Part shown: in pieces, positions 35,001-48,076 of the stretch
How positions within the stretch are numbered: the first letter of the stretch is position 1
Layout: every line of letters starts with the position of its first letter
Origin: Strongyloides papillosus
Lineage: Eukaryota; Nematoda; Chromadorea; Rhabditida; Strongyloididae
Direction: 5' to 3'
DNA: 64,000 nt
Assembly (NCBI GenBank): GCA_005656395.1
Contig: SRSI01000077.1
Location: 248,001 to 312,000, forward strand
Position numbers and translations under genes: made by a program
Notes under the pieces: generated by a model
Databases searched by the model: none
Seen by the model: only the letters and a program-made list of their open reading frames with translations
Told to the model about the DNA's origin: nothing

Positions 35001-38000
35001 CATATACTTTCAATAGTATTCATGAAAATAATTGTTCATTAATTATAATACCGGAAGATAAAGAAGGAGAGATAGATGTTATAAAAGTTAAATTAACATC
35101 AATATGGCTAGGTACACATAAAACAATGGTAGATGATAAAATTACAAAGTTTAACTTTACCTGTTCGACTGATACAACATCTGAACCATGGGTTGTTAGT
35201 AGAGGTAATTATGAAAATAGATGGTACAGTTTTTCATGTCAGGGACCAATTATTGTTGATATCTATAATATTTCAAGTGGATCAATAGATAACATGATTT
35301 TACAATATGGCACTAATAGTCATTTTTGTGGTGGTGAGATAACAGGAAATGGTTTGGAAGAGGCAGATAGTAAAAGTAGAGATTTTGAGTGTGTATATAC
35401 ATATAGTAATGCACTTGGAAATAATGTTGAGATACAAATAGAAAATATTAACATACCATGGAGTGAAAATTGTATTGATGGATATTTTGAAGTAAGAAAA
35501 ATTAATGAATCAGGTGATGTACTGGGAAGATTTTGTGGTAATAATGAAGATAGTAGTGAAACAGATAATAGAGGTATAGGAAAAAAATTTGAAGGTAATA
35601 AATTATGGATGAGATATAAAGTTAAGATGAAAAGTTTAACTGGTGAAGATAGTGAACTTTATACTAGTATTAAATTTAATAAAAATGCCAAAATTGGTGG
35701 ATTTGTTGAAGGAAATGTTATTGAAAGTTCATCATATATGGAGACAAATAAAGTGTACACATGGTATATAATTGATCAAAATATAAAGGGAATATCATTA
35801 AAAATAGAATCACTACACATTCCCAGCAGTGAACATTCTGATATTATTGAATGTAAATCAAGTAAATTATGTGAAGGTCTAACTATTATGGAAGGTATAT
35901 GTGAAGATGATCAGGATTGGGAGACATGTGGGCGTATTCTACATAATTTACATGGTTTCATTGCTGATGATAGAGAATTAATACTAAAAGGTAAAGAATT
36001 TACAATTGGTTTATATGCCAAAACAAAAGTTTCATTCCGTTTATCATGGACATATCTTTATACAACAACACAATTATTAAATCATACTACAATTGAAATT
36101 GATACGGATTTTAATTGTGGTGGTATGCTAAATCCATCATTTACAACTCAAACATTAAAAAATCCTACAGTTGGTGATAAATCAAATTACCTACCAGATC
36201 AAAGATGTAAATGGACAATTAAAAGGCCACTATTTAGAGGAATAGAAATAAAATTAATATTTCTTGATTTAGAATCATCATTAAATTGTAGATATGACTA
36301 TCTTTATGTAACTAAAAATAGTTACACAAAGACATCGCAAATACCATTTGAAACGGAAACAGAAAAAAGAATATGTGACATGGTTCCGGAGGACAACTCA
36401 AAAATAGTACTTCTTGATGACTCTGAATTAAATATATATTTTGTTTCTGATCGTAGTAGACAAGGAAGGGGTTTTCAAATAGATTATCGTTTATTGTGTG
36501 ATTCAAAAGAGTATTTTGAAGCTGATAATGGTAATTTTGTAGGAACATTGGCATCACCGATGTATCCAGATCCCTACCCGTCTAATATTTCATGTACATG
36601 GTCAATATCAACTGATAGTCTTCGAAGAATTGAGGTATCACCAAATGAAATAGATCTTAGAGTAAATGACGATGGTTCATGCAAAAATGATATACTTACA
36701 TTATCTGGTAAAGTACCAGGAAATGGATCAATGATGGGATTTTTAGAATTTTCAAAACCATTAAAATATGAAACATGTAAAAAATCGTTTACTAATATAA
36801 CATTTGCTCATGGTAAACTTGAAGTTAACTTTAAATCAGGTCCAGAACCAAATAATAAGAAAGGTTTTAGTTTAAAAATCCATGAAATTGTTGATCCGTG
36901 CACTGACATGCATTTAGTTGTTGATGAAGATAACCCAATAAAAATTTTACACTCACCTAATTGGCCAAATCGTTCACCTAACTCATTAAATTGCGGGTGG
37001 AAGATAAGTGCACCAATTGGTCATAGAATTAAATTTAACATTGATCCGGAGAATTTTAATATTGAAGAGACACTTGGAGATGAGTGCCACAATGATTTCC
37101 TTGAAATATTTGATGGGCCATCTAAGCAAAATAAGTTAATTGGAAGATATTGCAGAGATAAAGCTCCAGAAACGATTTTTTCAACATCAAATTATTTATT
37201 TGTTCATTATAAAACAGATTCAATGATACAATCCCATGGATTTAATGGTACATATTCAATTGCTGATTGTGGTGGTACCATTTTCTTAAAACCAGACACA
37301 AAATATTCTCTATTTTCACCACGTTATCCTAATTACGATCAAACAAATCATCAATGTTTATGGAAAATTCGTGCACCAAAAAATTACCAAATATTAATTG
37401 ATATAAAATCATTATTAATATCCCCAAAAAATAATTGTTCAAATGGATATGTAAGTATAAGGGATTCTTATACTGATGATGAAGATGGTTATTATATATT
37501 ACCACCAACGTGTGCAAAACAATTTTCTAAAAAAACGCCATTAAAATCAAAATCTCATGTTATATTTGTTGATTATAATATCACACATCTGTATTCAAAA
37601 CCTAATTCACTCCTCTGTTCAACTGGTGGTTGTGGTTTTTCATTTATATTTACACTTGCTAAACAAGATTGTGGTGGTATAATTGATAATAATATTGGTG
37701 AAATTCATTCACCTGGTTATCCTAATACTATTATACCTGGTTCAAAATGTGAATGGATATTTAAAGGTGGTTTAGATTATAGATATTATTTTAAATTAGA
37801 ATTTTTACAAAATAAACATTCATACAATCTTCCAGTCGTTGATATTTTGTCAAATGGTTTTATTGAAGAGAAGAAATGTTATGATGATATAAAAATTTAC
37901 AATGGTTTTCCACCAATGGATAATTATTATAATGGTCCTGATACAATGTTTTGTCAGAATAGAGATACATTCATTTCAACAGCTGATTTAGTAACACTTA

Positions 38001-41000
38001 AATTTGAAGATGATATGAAAAGAAAGCTTGGATTATATGCTTATGTTGATAGTAAAAAATCAATTAATACAACATCTATAAAACATCCATTTATAATTAA
38101 ATATAGAAAAATAGGTAAAGATAGTTTTCCACATGGATGTTTATATACAATAACAAATGATACATCATTAAATATTGGTCCATTAGATTTAATTAGTAAT
38201 CAAGAATACCCTAGTGGTGGTAATAGTTATTGTCATATTAATATTAAAAGACCAGCAGGTTCATATACAACAATGCTCAAGTTTTCAAACTTTACTGTTG
38301 GTCCTATTAACAATAGATTTTGTGATTTAAAAAATAACTACATTAATCTTAAACCAACATCAACGGATATTATGAAATTTGAGTATAATTTATGTTCACA
38401 TTATAATAAAACAAAAACAAACTTTAATATTGCAGTAGCATTAGAAGAATTTGATATATTTGTTTACAATAATCATCGTTCTAAATTAGGAACTACAATC
38501 TTTGGTCAAGAAAATACACAATTCAATTTAACTGTAGCATTTGCTAAATGTGGTGGTATAGTTAAGGAGATGAAAGGTTTTATAACATCACCAACATATT
38601 ATTCAATGGATATGGATGATAGTAAAAAGACCTTTGAATCATGTGTATGGACATTAAAAGCTCCTGAAAATCATATTGTTAAAATTAATATTCATAATAT
38701 TACATTACAAAGTACGTCATATCAAAGTAGTGATGCTTTCCTTAATATATATGAGGGTGATACTGAAGATAATGCTGTTCTCCATCGCTTCAGTGAAAAA
38801 GAACAAACAAATATGAAAGAATTTTATAATATAAAGTCAAAAGGTCAAATTGTTATAATACAATGGTATATTGGCAATTTGAATCAATTTAAAAGAGGAT
38901 TTAAATTACAATATGAATATGTAAGAGAGGACAATGAATGTGGTTATCATATTTATGGTATGAACGGTACAATAATATCACCAGGTGATGATATATATCC
39001 AAATAATTTAGATTGCTTATGGGATATAAGCGTACCACAAGGATATTTGGTTAAGTTAACGTTTAAAAGATTTGATGTAGAGGAATCTAATGATTGTAAA
39101 AGTGATTTTCTATTAATTAGTGAATATGTTGAACATATGATTGAACATAGATTAACTGGTTTCAAGGTTGGTGAATATAAACATCATACATTCCATAAAT
39201 TGTGTGGTAATAAAAAAGTTCCAGTACCAATTGTATCAACTACAAATGGATTAAGGCTTAATTTTACAACAAATGAAAAAAATGCTGGTAAAGGTTTTGA
39301 AATATACTGGGAAGCTGTATGTGGTGGTTTAGTAGAAGCAGCATCAGGAGAAATAACTTCACCATACTATCCATTATACTATCCTGGTGGTATTGAATGT
39401 AACTATATTATATCAGCTAACAAAATTCGTGGTTCTCCTGGTCATGGTGGAGGTTTAATACTTTCTGTTAACGTTGTTGATTTAAGTAAAGAATTTATGT
39501 TTATGAAAGATACATATATGCCACATGTATTCAATGAAAATAATAATTCATCCTCAAAATGTTTCTCAGATTCAGTGGAAATATTTGATTTACGAACAGG
39601 TAAAACATTAAGATCAATATGTGGATATAATTATGTAGAAAACAAAAATAAAATATATAATTATGATGATGTTGGTGTAAAATTTATATCACACTCTTCA
39701 AGTTATGATGAAGATGAAAAAGGTATGAAACATTACAAAGGATTCTCCATTAATTTTGCCCAAAATCAATGCAATATCAATGTTACATTAGATGATGATA
39801 TTGATACTCAGCATGAACATTCAATATATGAATTATTTAGTCCAAATTATCCTAAAGAATATTTCCCTAATATGGATTGCTTAATAAATGTTACAACATC
39901 ACCAGGTTACATTATTAATGCACATATAGGAGATTTTCATGTCGAGTCATCGGAGCGTTGTAGATTTGACTATGTTGAATTCTTTGATGGCACAAGTATG
40001 AATAATGAAACAAGTATGGGAAAACTATGTGGTGAATTTAAAGATAGAAAAATTATAAAATCAACTAATAATTCTTTGTTAATGAAGTTTAAAACAGATT
40101 CATCAAAACATTTCAAAGGTTATGACATAACATTTACTCAATCATATGGTGTTGATAAAAAATGTGGTGGTATAATTAATGTTACTGACCATCCTATAAC
40201 AATAAAAGCTCCTGTCTATGAAAAATACTCTTCTGGTTATTTCTTTATGGATTGTCTTTGGCAATTGGAGGCACAAAAAAATAAAATAATAAAAATAACT
40301 ATAAATGAATTAAATTTAAGTAAATTTAAAAATGGTTATCTAAGGGGAGAATGTCAAGATCAGTTAAATATTTATGATGGCTTAATGGGATCATCTTCAA
40401 CAATTGTTAAAGAAATTTGTGATTTTAGAAATTATCCTTCTCAATCCGAAATTATATTAACATCAACAAATAGAATTGTTAATATCCAATTACTAGCTCA
40501 TTACATTAATACAAAAAACAAAGAAATGGATATTGAAGTTGTTGGTATTGATCCAGAATGTGGTGGTACATTACCAGCATCTGATACATTTAGCATCTTT
40601 GCTTATGAAGATAGACAGCTACCTACAAGAGATAATCAAAGACATGTACGTTGTAAATGGTATGTGTTTAGTGAAGGAAGAACTCCATTGGAAATTGCAT
40701 TTACTAATTTTAATGTTCCGGCAATAACATTAGATTGTTCTGAAGAATACTTAGAAATTAGAGACGTTGGAAATCTTGTTGAATGTCAACATCCTGCTTG
40801 TGGTGATAATGATGAAAATAAAAAAGTAATAAAATATTGTGGTTCAATCAAGCCATCATTCTTTGTATCATTATCACCTGTAGTTCAGATAACGTTATCA
40901 ACATTTAGAACTAGTCAATATCAAGCTAATATATCATTTAAATATAAATCTCTTGGTTCATGTAATAGAACAATAACTATTAGTGAAGATGAACATACAT

Positions 41001-41926
41001 TAAGTGGAAGATTTACCTCACCAAATTATCCAAACTTTTACTCTCATAATTCAATATGCATAACAAATTTTGCTTTGGATGATAAATTAAAAAATTCTCA
41101 TAGAATATTACTAGTTTTTGATGAAGTTCAACTTGAACGTGGATCGTCACAACTATTTTTATCCACTAATCTTTATAATCCATTCCAAAATAGTTTTAAT
41201 TCAAAATTAACTTATGGAATGAATACAATTGGTTCATCTTATCAATCAATGTCACAATGTAGATATGATGTATTAAAAATTGAAGATCAAATAGGAAATG
41301 AAACCAAAATATTCTGTGGTAATGTTATACCATCACCGTACTTATCTAGTGGTGATACATTAAAATTAAATTTAACATCCGATGCCACAACAAATGCCCG
41401 TGGCTATGCTGGAACATATTTCGGTGTTAGAGTTATTGAAACTGAAACTTATACTATTTATAAATTTGAAAATAACTATGATACCGAAGGCGTTATAGCA
41501 AATATAGGTTTTCCATTTACATTAAATAAAACAACAAAAAGTGTATGGTCTGTAATTCCACCAAGAGGAAGTAAATGTAGTATAGATCTATTATTCCTTA
41601 AACTTCCAATTAACTCTGATGATAAAAACTGTAAAAAATCTATAAATGAATACTTCTCTATAATACATGTTGATGCAGAAGTTCTAAATGAAAATAGCTC
41701 TTTATCATCAAATGCTGAAATGATTAATTTCCCCTGTACATTTACTGGAGTACAAACATTTGATTTAAAAGAAGGAAAGAAATTTTATATTCATTATGAG
41801 ACAAAGGAAAGTCCTGATAAAGTTATGAATAAATATGAAGGATTCCGCTTAGCATGGAAATGTGCTAAATCAAATTTTGTTAGTAAAGGTTATCATGGTA
41901 TTAGATCCAAAATACTTAATTATTAA
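29050..41926 (+). CDS. CUBN: Cubilin: EGF/CUB endocytic receptor
   Basis: Four exons, 29050-29165, 29245-29374, 29677-30033 and 30080-41926, encode about 4149 residues. In order: signal/anchor-like MRKKRVNYGVILIFLVCII; a segment like the cubilin amnionless-binding region (VDGNMAFHAGISKNISFHV); a helical trimerisation stretch (about 84-178); about 8 EGF repeats (to about 512), some with calcium-binding DIDEC/DVDEC starts; then CUB domains to the end. Counting CUB starts (mostly CGG-type: GCGGEIL, GCGGVF, GCGGKL, VCGGEL, NCGGML, DCGGTI, KCGGIV, VCGGLV, KCGGII, ECGGTL, and divergent ones without the CGG) gives 27, the number known in mammalian cubilin. No transmembrane segment follows, as in cubilin, which is held by amnionless. 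It is likely an epithelial uptake receptor; ligands are unknown. Odd point: the 11,847-bp last exon. Confidence 0.95.
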
Positions 41927-42612
41927 TTGTTGCTCATTAAAACGAAGAATTCATATAAAATAGCAAATGCTATATTAATAAAATATATCATCAATTATAT
42001 TATATAATTTTTTTTATCTATTATTAATGTAATTTTATTATTAACTATTTTGATTTTAAAATTATTTTTTCGTTTATTATATATCTAACTACAAATTTAG
42101 CCATACTTTGTATAGCGACAACTTTATTTGAATATCATGAAAAAATTATTAATATTTTGTTAAAATAAATAAAAGTATAAAGTATTTAGACATTGTAAAA
42201 ATTGTTTATTATTTACTTTTATTAATCATAATTTTAAATTCTATTTTCCAAAGTTATGATTTTACAATAATAGAAAATTTGATTTATTTGATTGAAAAAT
42301 TAGAAATAAATTATTTGGTTTTATGCTAAAAATATCTTTTCAGAAGAAATTCATACTTTTATAAAAATATTAAATAAAAATATAAATTAATGAATATTAA
42401 AAAATGTTAATAAATAATTTTATATAATATTACATTAGAATTTATTAAAATTTATCTTTTTTAACGTGAAATTGGCATCACTAATTCATTGAAATATAAA
42501 TTTAAAAATATATACATAAATATTATAAAAAAAAATTATAGATACAAAAAATAATTAAAAATTTGTAGTTTTGTGACCTCTTTAGAATATCCTAAATATT
42601 GCTAATTTTATA

Positions 42613-42696
42613 TTAAACCAGTTTAACTCTTGTGGATGTCACAATATTACCAACAATTGTATAAAAGTTATCTACTGTTCTTCCGTTAGACGACAT
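42613..42696 (-). CDS. Possible 27-residue small open frame
   Basis: ATG-to-TAA frame with a mixed, protein-like composition (begins MSSNGRTVDNFY, ends STRVKLV) in otherwise very AT-rich spacer. No poly-pyrimidine acceptor directly upstream is clear, and I know no homologue. It could be a terminal exon or chance. Confidence 0.2.
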   Translation of the reverse strand: MSSNGRTVDNFYTIVGNIVTSTRVKLV

Positions 42697-43682
42697 TTAA
42701 TAAAAAAAATAATTAAAAATCGGTAAAATATTATCTTGATAATATAGAAATGATGAAAAGTTAAATTGTATGAGTTTTCGTAGGAAAAAGATTATTTGTT
42801 TTTAAATTTAATTTAAATTTTGTATTTTGAACCACTTTAATTAAAAAATATTTTTATTTAATGTTAATATATTTTTAAAACTGGTATTTGTCTACTTTTT
42901 TTTTATTTCTATTAAAATCGTTTTAGTTAAAAAATAATTTTCTTCCTTATAACTAAAAAAACTTCTTTTTAATATTTTAATTTCTGTTCATAGTATTTTT
43001 ATCATCATACAATTTGTGTAATTATAACAAATAACACTTAGAAAATATTTAAAAATTTCTTTGTTTTTTTTATTAATTTTATTTGTGTAATAAAGTATGG
43101 TTATCTAAAACTTTTAAATAATGTGTTTTTTTGGTTGATTTTGGCATAAATTGATATTATAAATATTATTTTGTAGAATTAATAATCTTGTAGAAGAAAA
43201 TTCTTTTTAAGTTTACAACCTTTAATTATAACAGTTCTTATCTATGATTATAATTAATGAAGAATATCACCATTACTGTTTTGTATTAATTGATTATTAA
43301 AAATGATTTTCCATCAAAATTTTTATTTATATTAATATTTAGTTTTTATATTTTAATTAATACAAATTATATTTTATAGCTTGTAAAATGTAAAAAAAAA
43401 TTTAAAAGTGGTTGTTAAACATTACTTTTTTTTTTCAAAAGATTCAAGAGTACACAATAAATAAAAGAGGAAATTAGTAATATACGTAATTCTATTAACA
43501 CTGACTGTTACCTTGTTCTTTTTAGACACAAAAACCGGTTATTACGTAAAACACTTTTTATTTTATTTTTTTTACAAAAAAAAATTAAAACTATAAAATT
43601 ATGTGTATTAATATCTAAAACGGTGTTGTTATGACAATGACACATTCATAATAAAAAGAGGTTGGTTTTAGGACGAGATTGA

Positions 43683-43820
43683 CCTAATCTGAAAGGAGAT
43701 GGAGAGCTATGTCAAGATACCCTAGAATCTAGTAATTATATTGAATCTTTAAAAGAAACTTGTTCACTATTCTAACTTAATTTCAATGGAGCAGGTTGGT
43801 ACGAATTTGGATCACAAATT
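43683..43820 (+). pseudogene. Possible decayed coding fragment, unidentified
   Basis: In one frame: PNLKGDGELCQDTLESSNY plus 11 more residues, a stop, then LNFNGAGWYEFGSQI and another stop. Composition (C, W, G, E, D) is unlike translated spacer. It looks like a broken extracellular-protein exon, but I cannot name the family. Confidence 0.25.
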
Positions 43821-44887
43821 TAAATATATTTCTGTATAGAGAAGATGTTTATTTATTTATTATGTTTAATAATACTATAGGTTAATGTCAACAGTATCAG
43901 ATAGAATAATAATCAATTTATATAGTGCAATTAATTTTTTTTACAATTAATATTATCAGTTATCCAACGATACAATATTTTTTAATAAATATATTTAATA
44001 GTTCTAACTGATTTTAGGTTAATACTTTTTTTAACTTTATAAGGTAAAATCATAAAAAAATTAGATTACTATCGAAAGCATTTATATGTAATTTATGTTA
44101 TAATTTTAGTGTTTTATTATATTTATATACAATTTGAAAAACTAATCCCTCAAAAGGATGATGAACTGCTTATGTTAGATAAATAAATTATTTTTAATAG
44201 CTTATAAACTTTTTAAAAAAGTATTTAACATACTACTTATATTTTGTACATCATACCATTAAAATTTTATTTTTATTCCACAAAAAATTGAAATAACATA
44301 AAAAACATAATGTATTTGAAGCTTTTTTCTTTGAAACTAATAACTTAATTGATAGAATAAGATGACCTAATTTAGTGTATTGAAAATCTTCCCCACTTCT
44401 TTTTCACCTTATTCTTTGAATGAATTCTAATTATAATAAAAAAATCAGATATTCTTCAAATTTTAACCTTTTTATCTCTTATTATTGAACTTTTAAACAC
44501 AAAATATATATAATTTTTTCTCCATTTAATTTATCATTTAATAGCTTAATTTATATATACGTATTTCATTTATTGATACTGTATTTTTTTCGTTTTTGAT
44601 AAAATATCATAAAATAAAAATCACATTTCTTATATTTTCTTTCTATCTGTCAATTAATATGATTCCAATAAAAAGTATAATTTTGACTTTTAACCTTAAG
44701 GTTCATATCATTATGATAAGTTGCTATAATCATGATACATTCTTTGATGAGATGACTTTAAAGATGACACAATATTGAAAAGGCTAATAATCCTTTAAAT
44801 ATATGTCTTTCATAAAATCATATTGTTTCCTTATCATTTAATAGGTGTACCAAATTTTTGCAATCAAGTTAGTGCTCTGTTAATTGC

Positions 44888-44931
44888 ATAATATATATAT
44901 GTATATTTATATATATGTATATATATATTTA
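44888..44931. repeat. TA/TATG-rich microsatellite
   Basis: Imperfect run of TATATA with interspersed TATG and TTTA units. Simple sequence; no further claim. Confidence 0.7.
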
Positions 44932-45126
44932 CAATCAACTTTTCATTCACGGATATCCTTTCACTGTCTTCTTTCTTCTTTTTTAAATAAATTTTCTACT
45001 TTCTTTATTAAATATATTAATATTTATATTTTAGCTTTCACGAGTACTTTTTCTTACTTCTCTCAATATAATATTGTAAATAATATAATTTAACCTGTAA
45101 CCTCCGATCATAAAAAGAACAGGTTT

Positions 45127-45423
45127 TTACTTTAAAGTTCTTAAAATTTCATTGACAAAGTTAATAAATTTTTCCGCTTCATTCTTGTAAGAGTATTTCA
45201 TTATTATAGTAGAAAGATCTACAATAATATATATCTGATGCTCCAGTAGATTGTTATTATTAAGTAATAAAACGTGATAATAAATTAAGAAAAGATAAAA
45301 CTTTGATAATTGTATTATGGAATTCAAACTGTCATTTAAATGTTTCTTATCAATTATTAGTATCACATTTTTGGTAGAGTAGACTAGTGAAAATATATAT
45401 ATTTTTTTCAGTTTACCTAACAT
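45127..45423 (-). CDS. Hypothetical 98-residue frame, doubtful
   Basis: From the first ATG the frame reads MLGKLKKIYIF... and ends with a hydrophilic YKNEAEKFINFVNEILRTLK tail. The middle is I/L/N-rich like translated spacer. No splice or leader-acceptor context was identified and no family recognised. Only the last 25 residues look protein-like; this could be the last exon of a gene I cannot reconstruct. Confidence 0.2.
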   Translation of the reverse strand: MLGKLKKIYIFSLVYSTKNVILIIDKKHLNDSLNSIIQLSKFYLFLIYYHVLLLNNNNLLEHQIYIIVDLSTIIMKYSYKNEAEKFINFVNEILRTLK

Positions 45424-48026
45424 AAAAATACATATAATCAAAAATTAAAGAGTAAATTATATCAATTTTTTGCTTAGAAAAAAATTCTAAATTTTTATTG
45501 CACATACATTTATACCTCTAACTATGATCAATTTTCGCAAATGCTTTTTTGAAGTCTTATCAATACATAAATATAACTCATTATTCATTATATAGTAATT
45601 TGTAAAGATAACTTTTTATAATTAATTTTCGAAGAAATTTTTTTATCTAATTTTTAAGAGGAATGTTGAAAATTTAAAATTATATATATATGATTTCTCA
45701 TGCTTATTTTATTTAATTTACATTTTCTTAAACTAACCTTAAATGTATTTTATGTATCTTCAAACACTCCACTAGTTTTAAAAAAGAGGAAGTTAAATTT
45801 ATTATATAATAGTGCAGACTTTACTTATAAAAAATGTTTTATTTACCTTCGCTTATATTATTTTCATGTATATAGTATTTTAAAAGACACACCTAATTCT
45901 GGAAGAATTATTTATATATAAATTATATATAAAGTACAATTATTTTGGCTAAAAAAATTATTTATATTCTTTTTGATTAATAAAATTTCAATAAAAAAGA
46001 TCAAAAATTTTTGTAGAACATTTAATTATTTTATTTCTAATTTCTATATTAATATCTTATGTATACTTGTTTTTACATTTTCGTCTCACTATATTTAGAA
46101 TATTAAAAATCTCGAAAATTATTTCAAACAAGGTCATTAAAAGTTTTCTATCAAACCATTTTTATAACTATTTTTGTTTTACTTTTTATATCTAGCCTTT
46201 TTTAGAATACATATCTATATATATGTTAAATATAATAATATATGACCCTGAGGAAAGTGCCTTGAACTGAGGTTATTTAAAATAATACTAAGCATCTTTA
46301 TATGATTCGTTTCAATTAGTCTATTAAGACCAGTTTTTATATGAGTTTCTCCTTGGTGCACAATATATTAATCATACAATTTCAGGGTAAAAAGAAACAA
46401 GAAACATCGAGAGTTTACAGAGCATTCATGCATATACATTTATATTATATACAAAAATATTATATGTATCCTTTTTTTTGCTATATTCAATTGATATATA
46501 AAATGATAATAAATACCAAGGCATTAATTGTTAACTATAAAGTAACCTAAGTTTTAAAAAATTTATTCTTCCAAATAACCTGTTCCCAGTTACTCATTAT
46601 TATTTTAATTCACCTTTTAAGCTTCATCACGCGCTTTTATTTTTCAATCCTGTATTTTTTATTACAATCATTTCAAACAATATACATGTTGAATATATTA
46701 TTAAATACTTAATTGTAATTAATATTTCTTTTTCAAGTTTGTTATGTAATTTTGATTGTATTTTAACATATGTAAAGACTATCTAGACAAAACGACTTTT
46801 TTATTGTTCCACTTTCTGTTATATGAAACATCTTGAAATCACCATATTTTAAATGATGTTATATATTTTTAATCTATTTATAACTTATAGTACTTCCTTC
46901 ATATTAGCAGTCAATCACTCTTTGCCATCAACTTTTTTTTATATATTTCCCTACATTCATTATTATTATATACTATCTTTCTTTTCTCGTTGGAGATTTT
47001 TTAGCAAAATGGTAAAATCCAGTTTTTAAAAGTGACTTGCCCACATTTTTGAGTTTTAAGCGCAAGGGTAATATTTATAATGTAGCACCTTTGCTCTTTG
47101 ACATCTCTTCTTCCTCTTTTATAAATTACAAAATGAAATTTTTTATATTTTTATTGTATTAGATTAAGATCAGGAAGCCTGGAAATTAATTGTATATTAA
47201 AAATTAATCAAATTTTTTTTATTAGTCATTCAACATTAATTATTAAAAAATTAATATTGTTGTTGTTTTTTTACTAATCATTATTTTAAAACATTTTATG
47301 TATAATGTTTTCTAGTTATGGTCTTGTTATTTTTATACATGAATAGTTATTAATAACTTCTATTTTTCAAATACTAATCATTCAAAATATTTTGAAAATA
47401 AACTCACGGAGGCACCTTGATTATTGGCTATTTATAACGAGATTTCTTATATATAAATTTAGGTATCAACAATCAACTTTTAATAATTGAAAGTGTTGAT
47501 AATATCACTTTTAAATCGCTTGTTTTAAAAAAAATCAAAAAATATATTAACAGATAGCGTTTTGCAGTAATAATGCTATCTGAAAACAAATATCATCATT
47601 AGTCTCAAAAATAAATTTTTGTTGGCGAACTTGACATATGACTTTAAGGCTACTACCTATTTTTTCAACGACCCATTTAAAACAGGTATATATAATTAAA
47701 AATTTTTATACGAAATGATTAATTTGTATTGATGAATAATAATTACTCTTTGCCATTTTCTTTTAAAATCCATTTTCTCTTATCATTTATATTTCTTATT
47801 AATATTAAAAGTATTTTTAAAACTATAATATCTACTTCCCTATTACATTTTTATTTATAGTAATAATTACCTTATGTTTATTGGTATATAAAATATATAG
47901 TAAAAATCCTTATATTTCCATATTTGTATTAAAAAGTTTGTGATATCTTCATCCCAAATATTTATAGCTATCTTGCGCGAGATCTATCATATGTAAATAA
48001 AAGTTTTATTGAGATTAAAGACACAC

Positions 48027-48076
48027 ATAAGGAAAACCGGTTCTGGTGCGAGGGTGCACCAACCTATGCTCCTTAT
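48027..48076. ncRNA. Candidate structured RNA / hairpin
   Basis: Outer stem ATAAGGA (48027-48033) pairs with TCCTTAT (48070-48076). Inside, GGTT (48039-48042) pairs with AACC (48061-48064) and GGTGC (48045-48049) with GCACC (48056-48060) around a GAGGGT loop. That makes 16 base pairs in 50 nt of GC-richer sequence within an AT-rich region. No known RNA family recognised. Confidence 0.3.
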
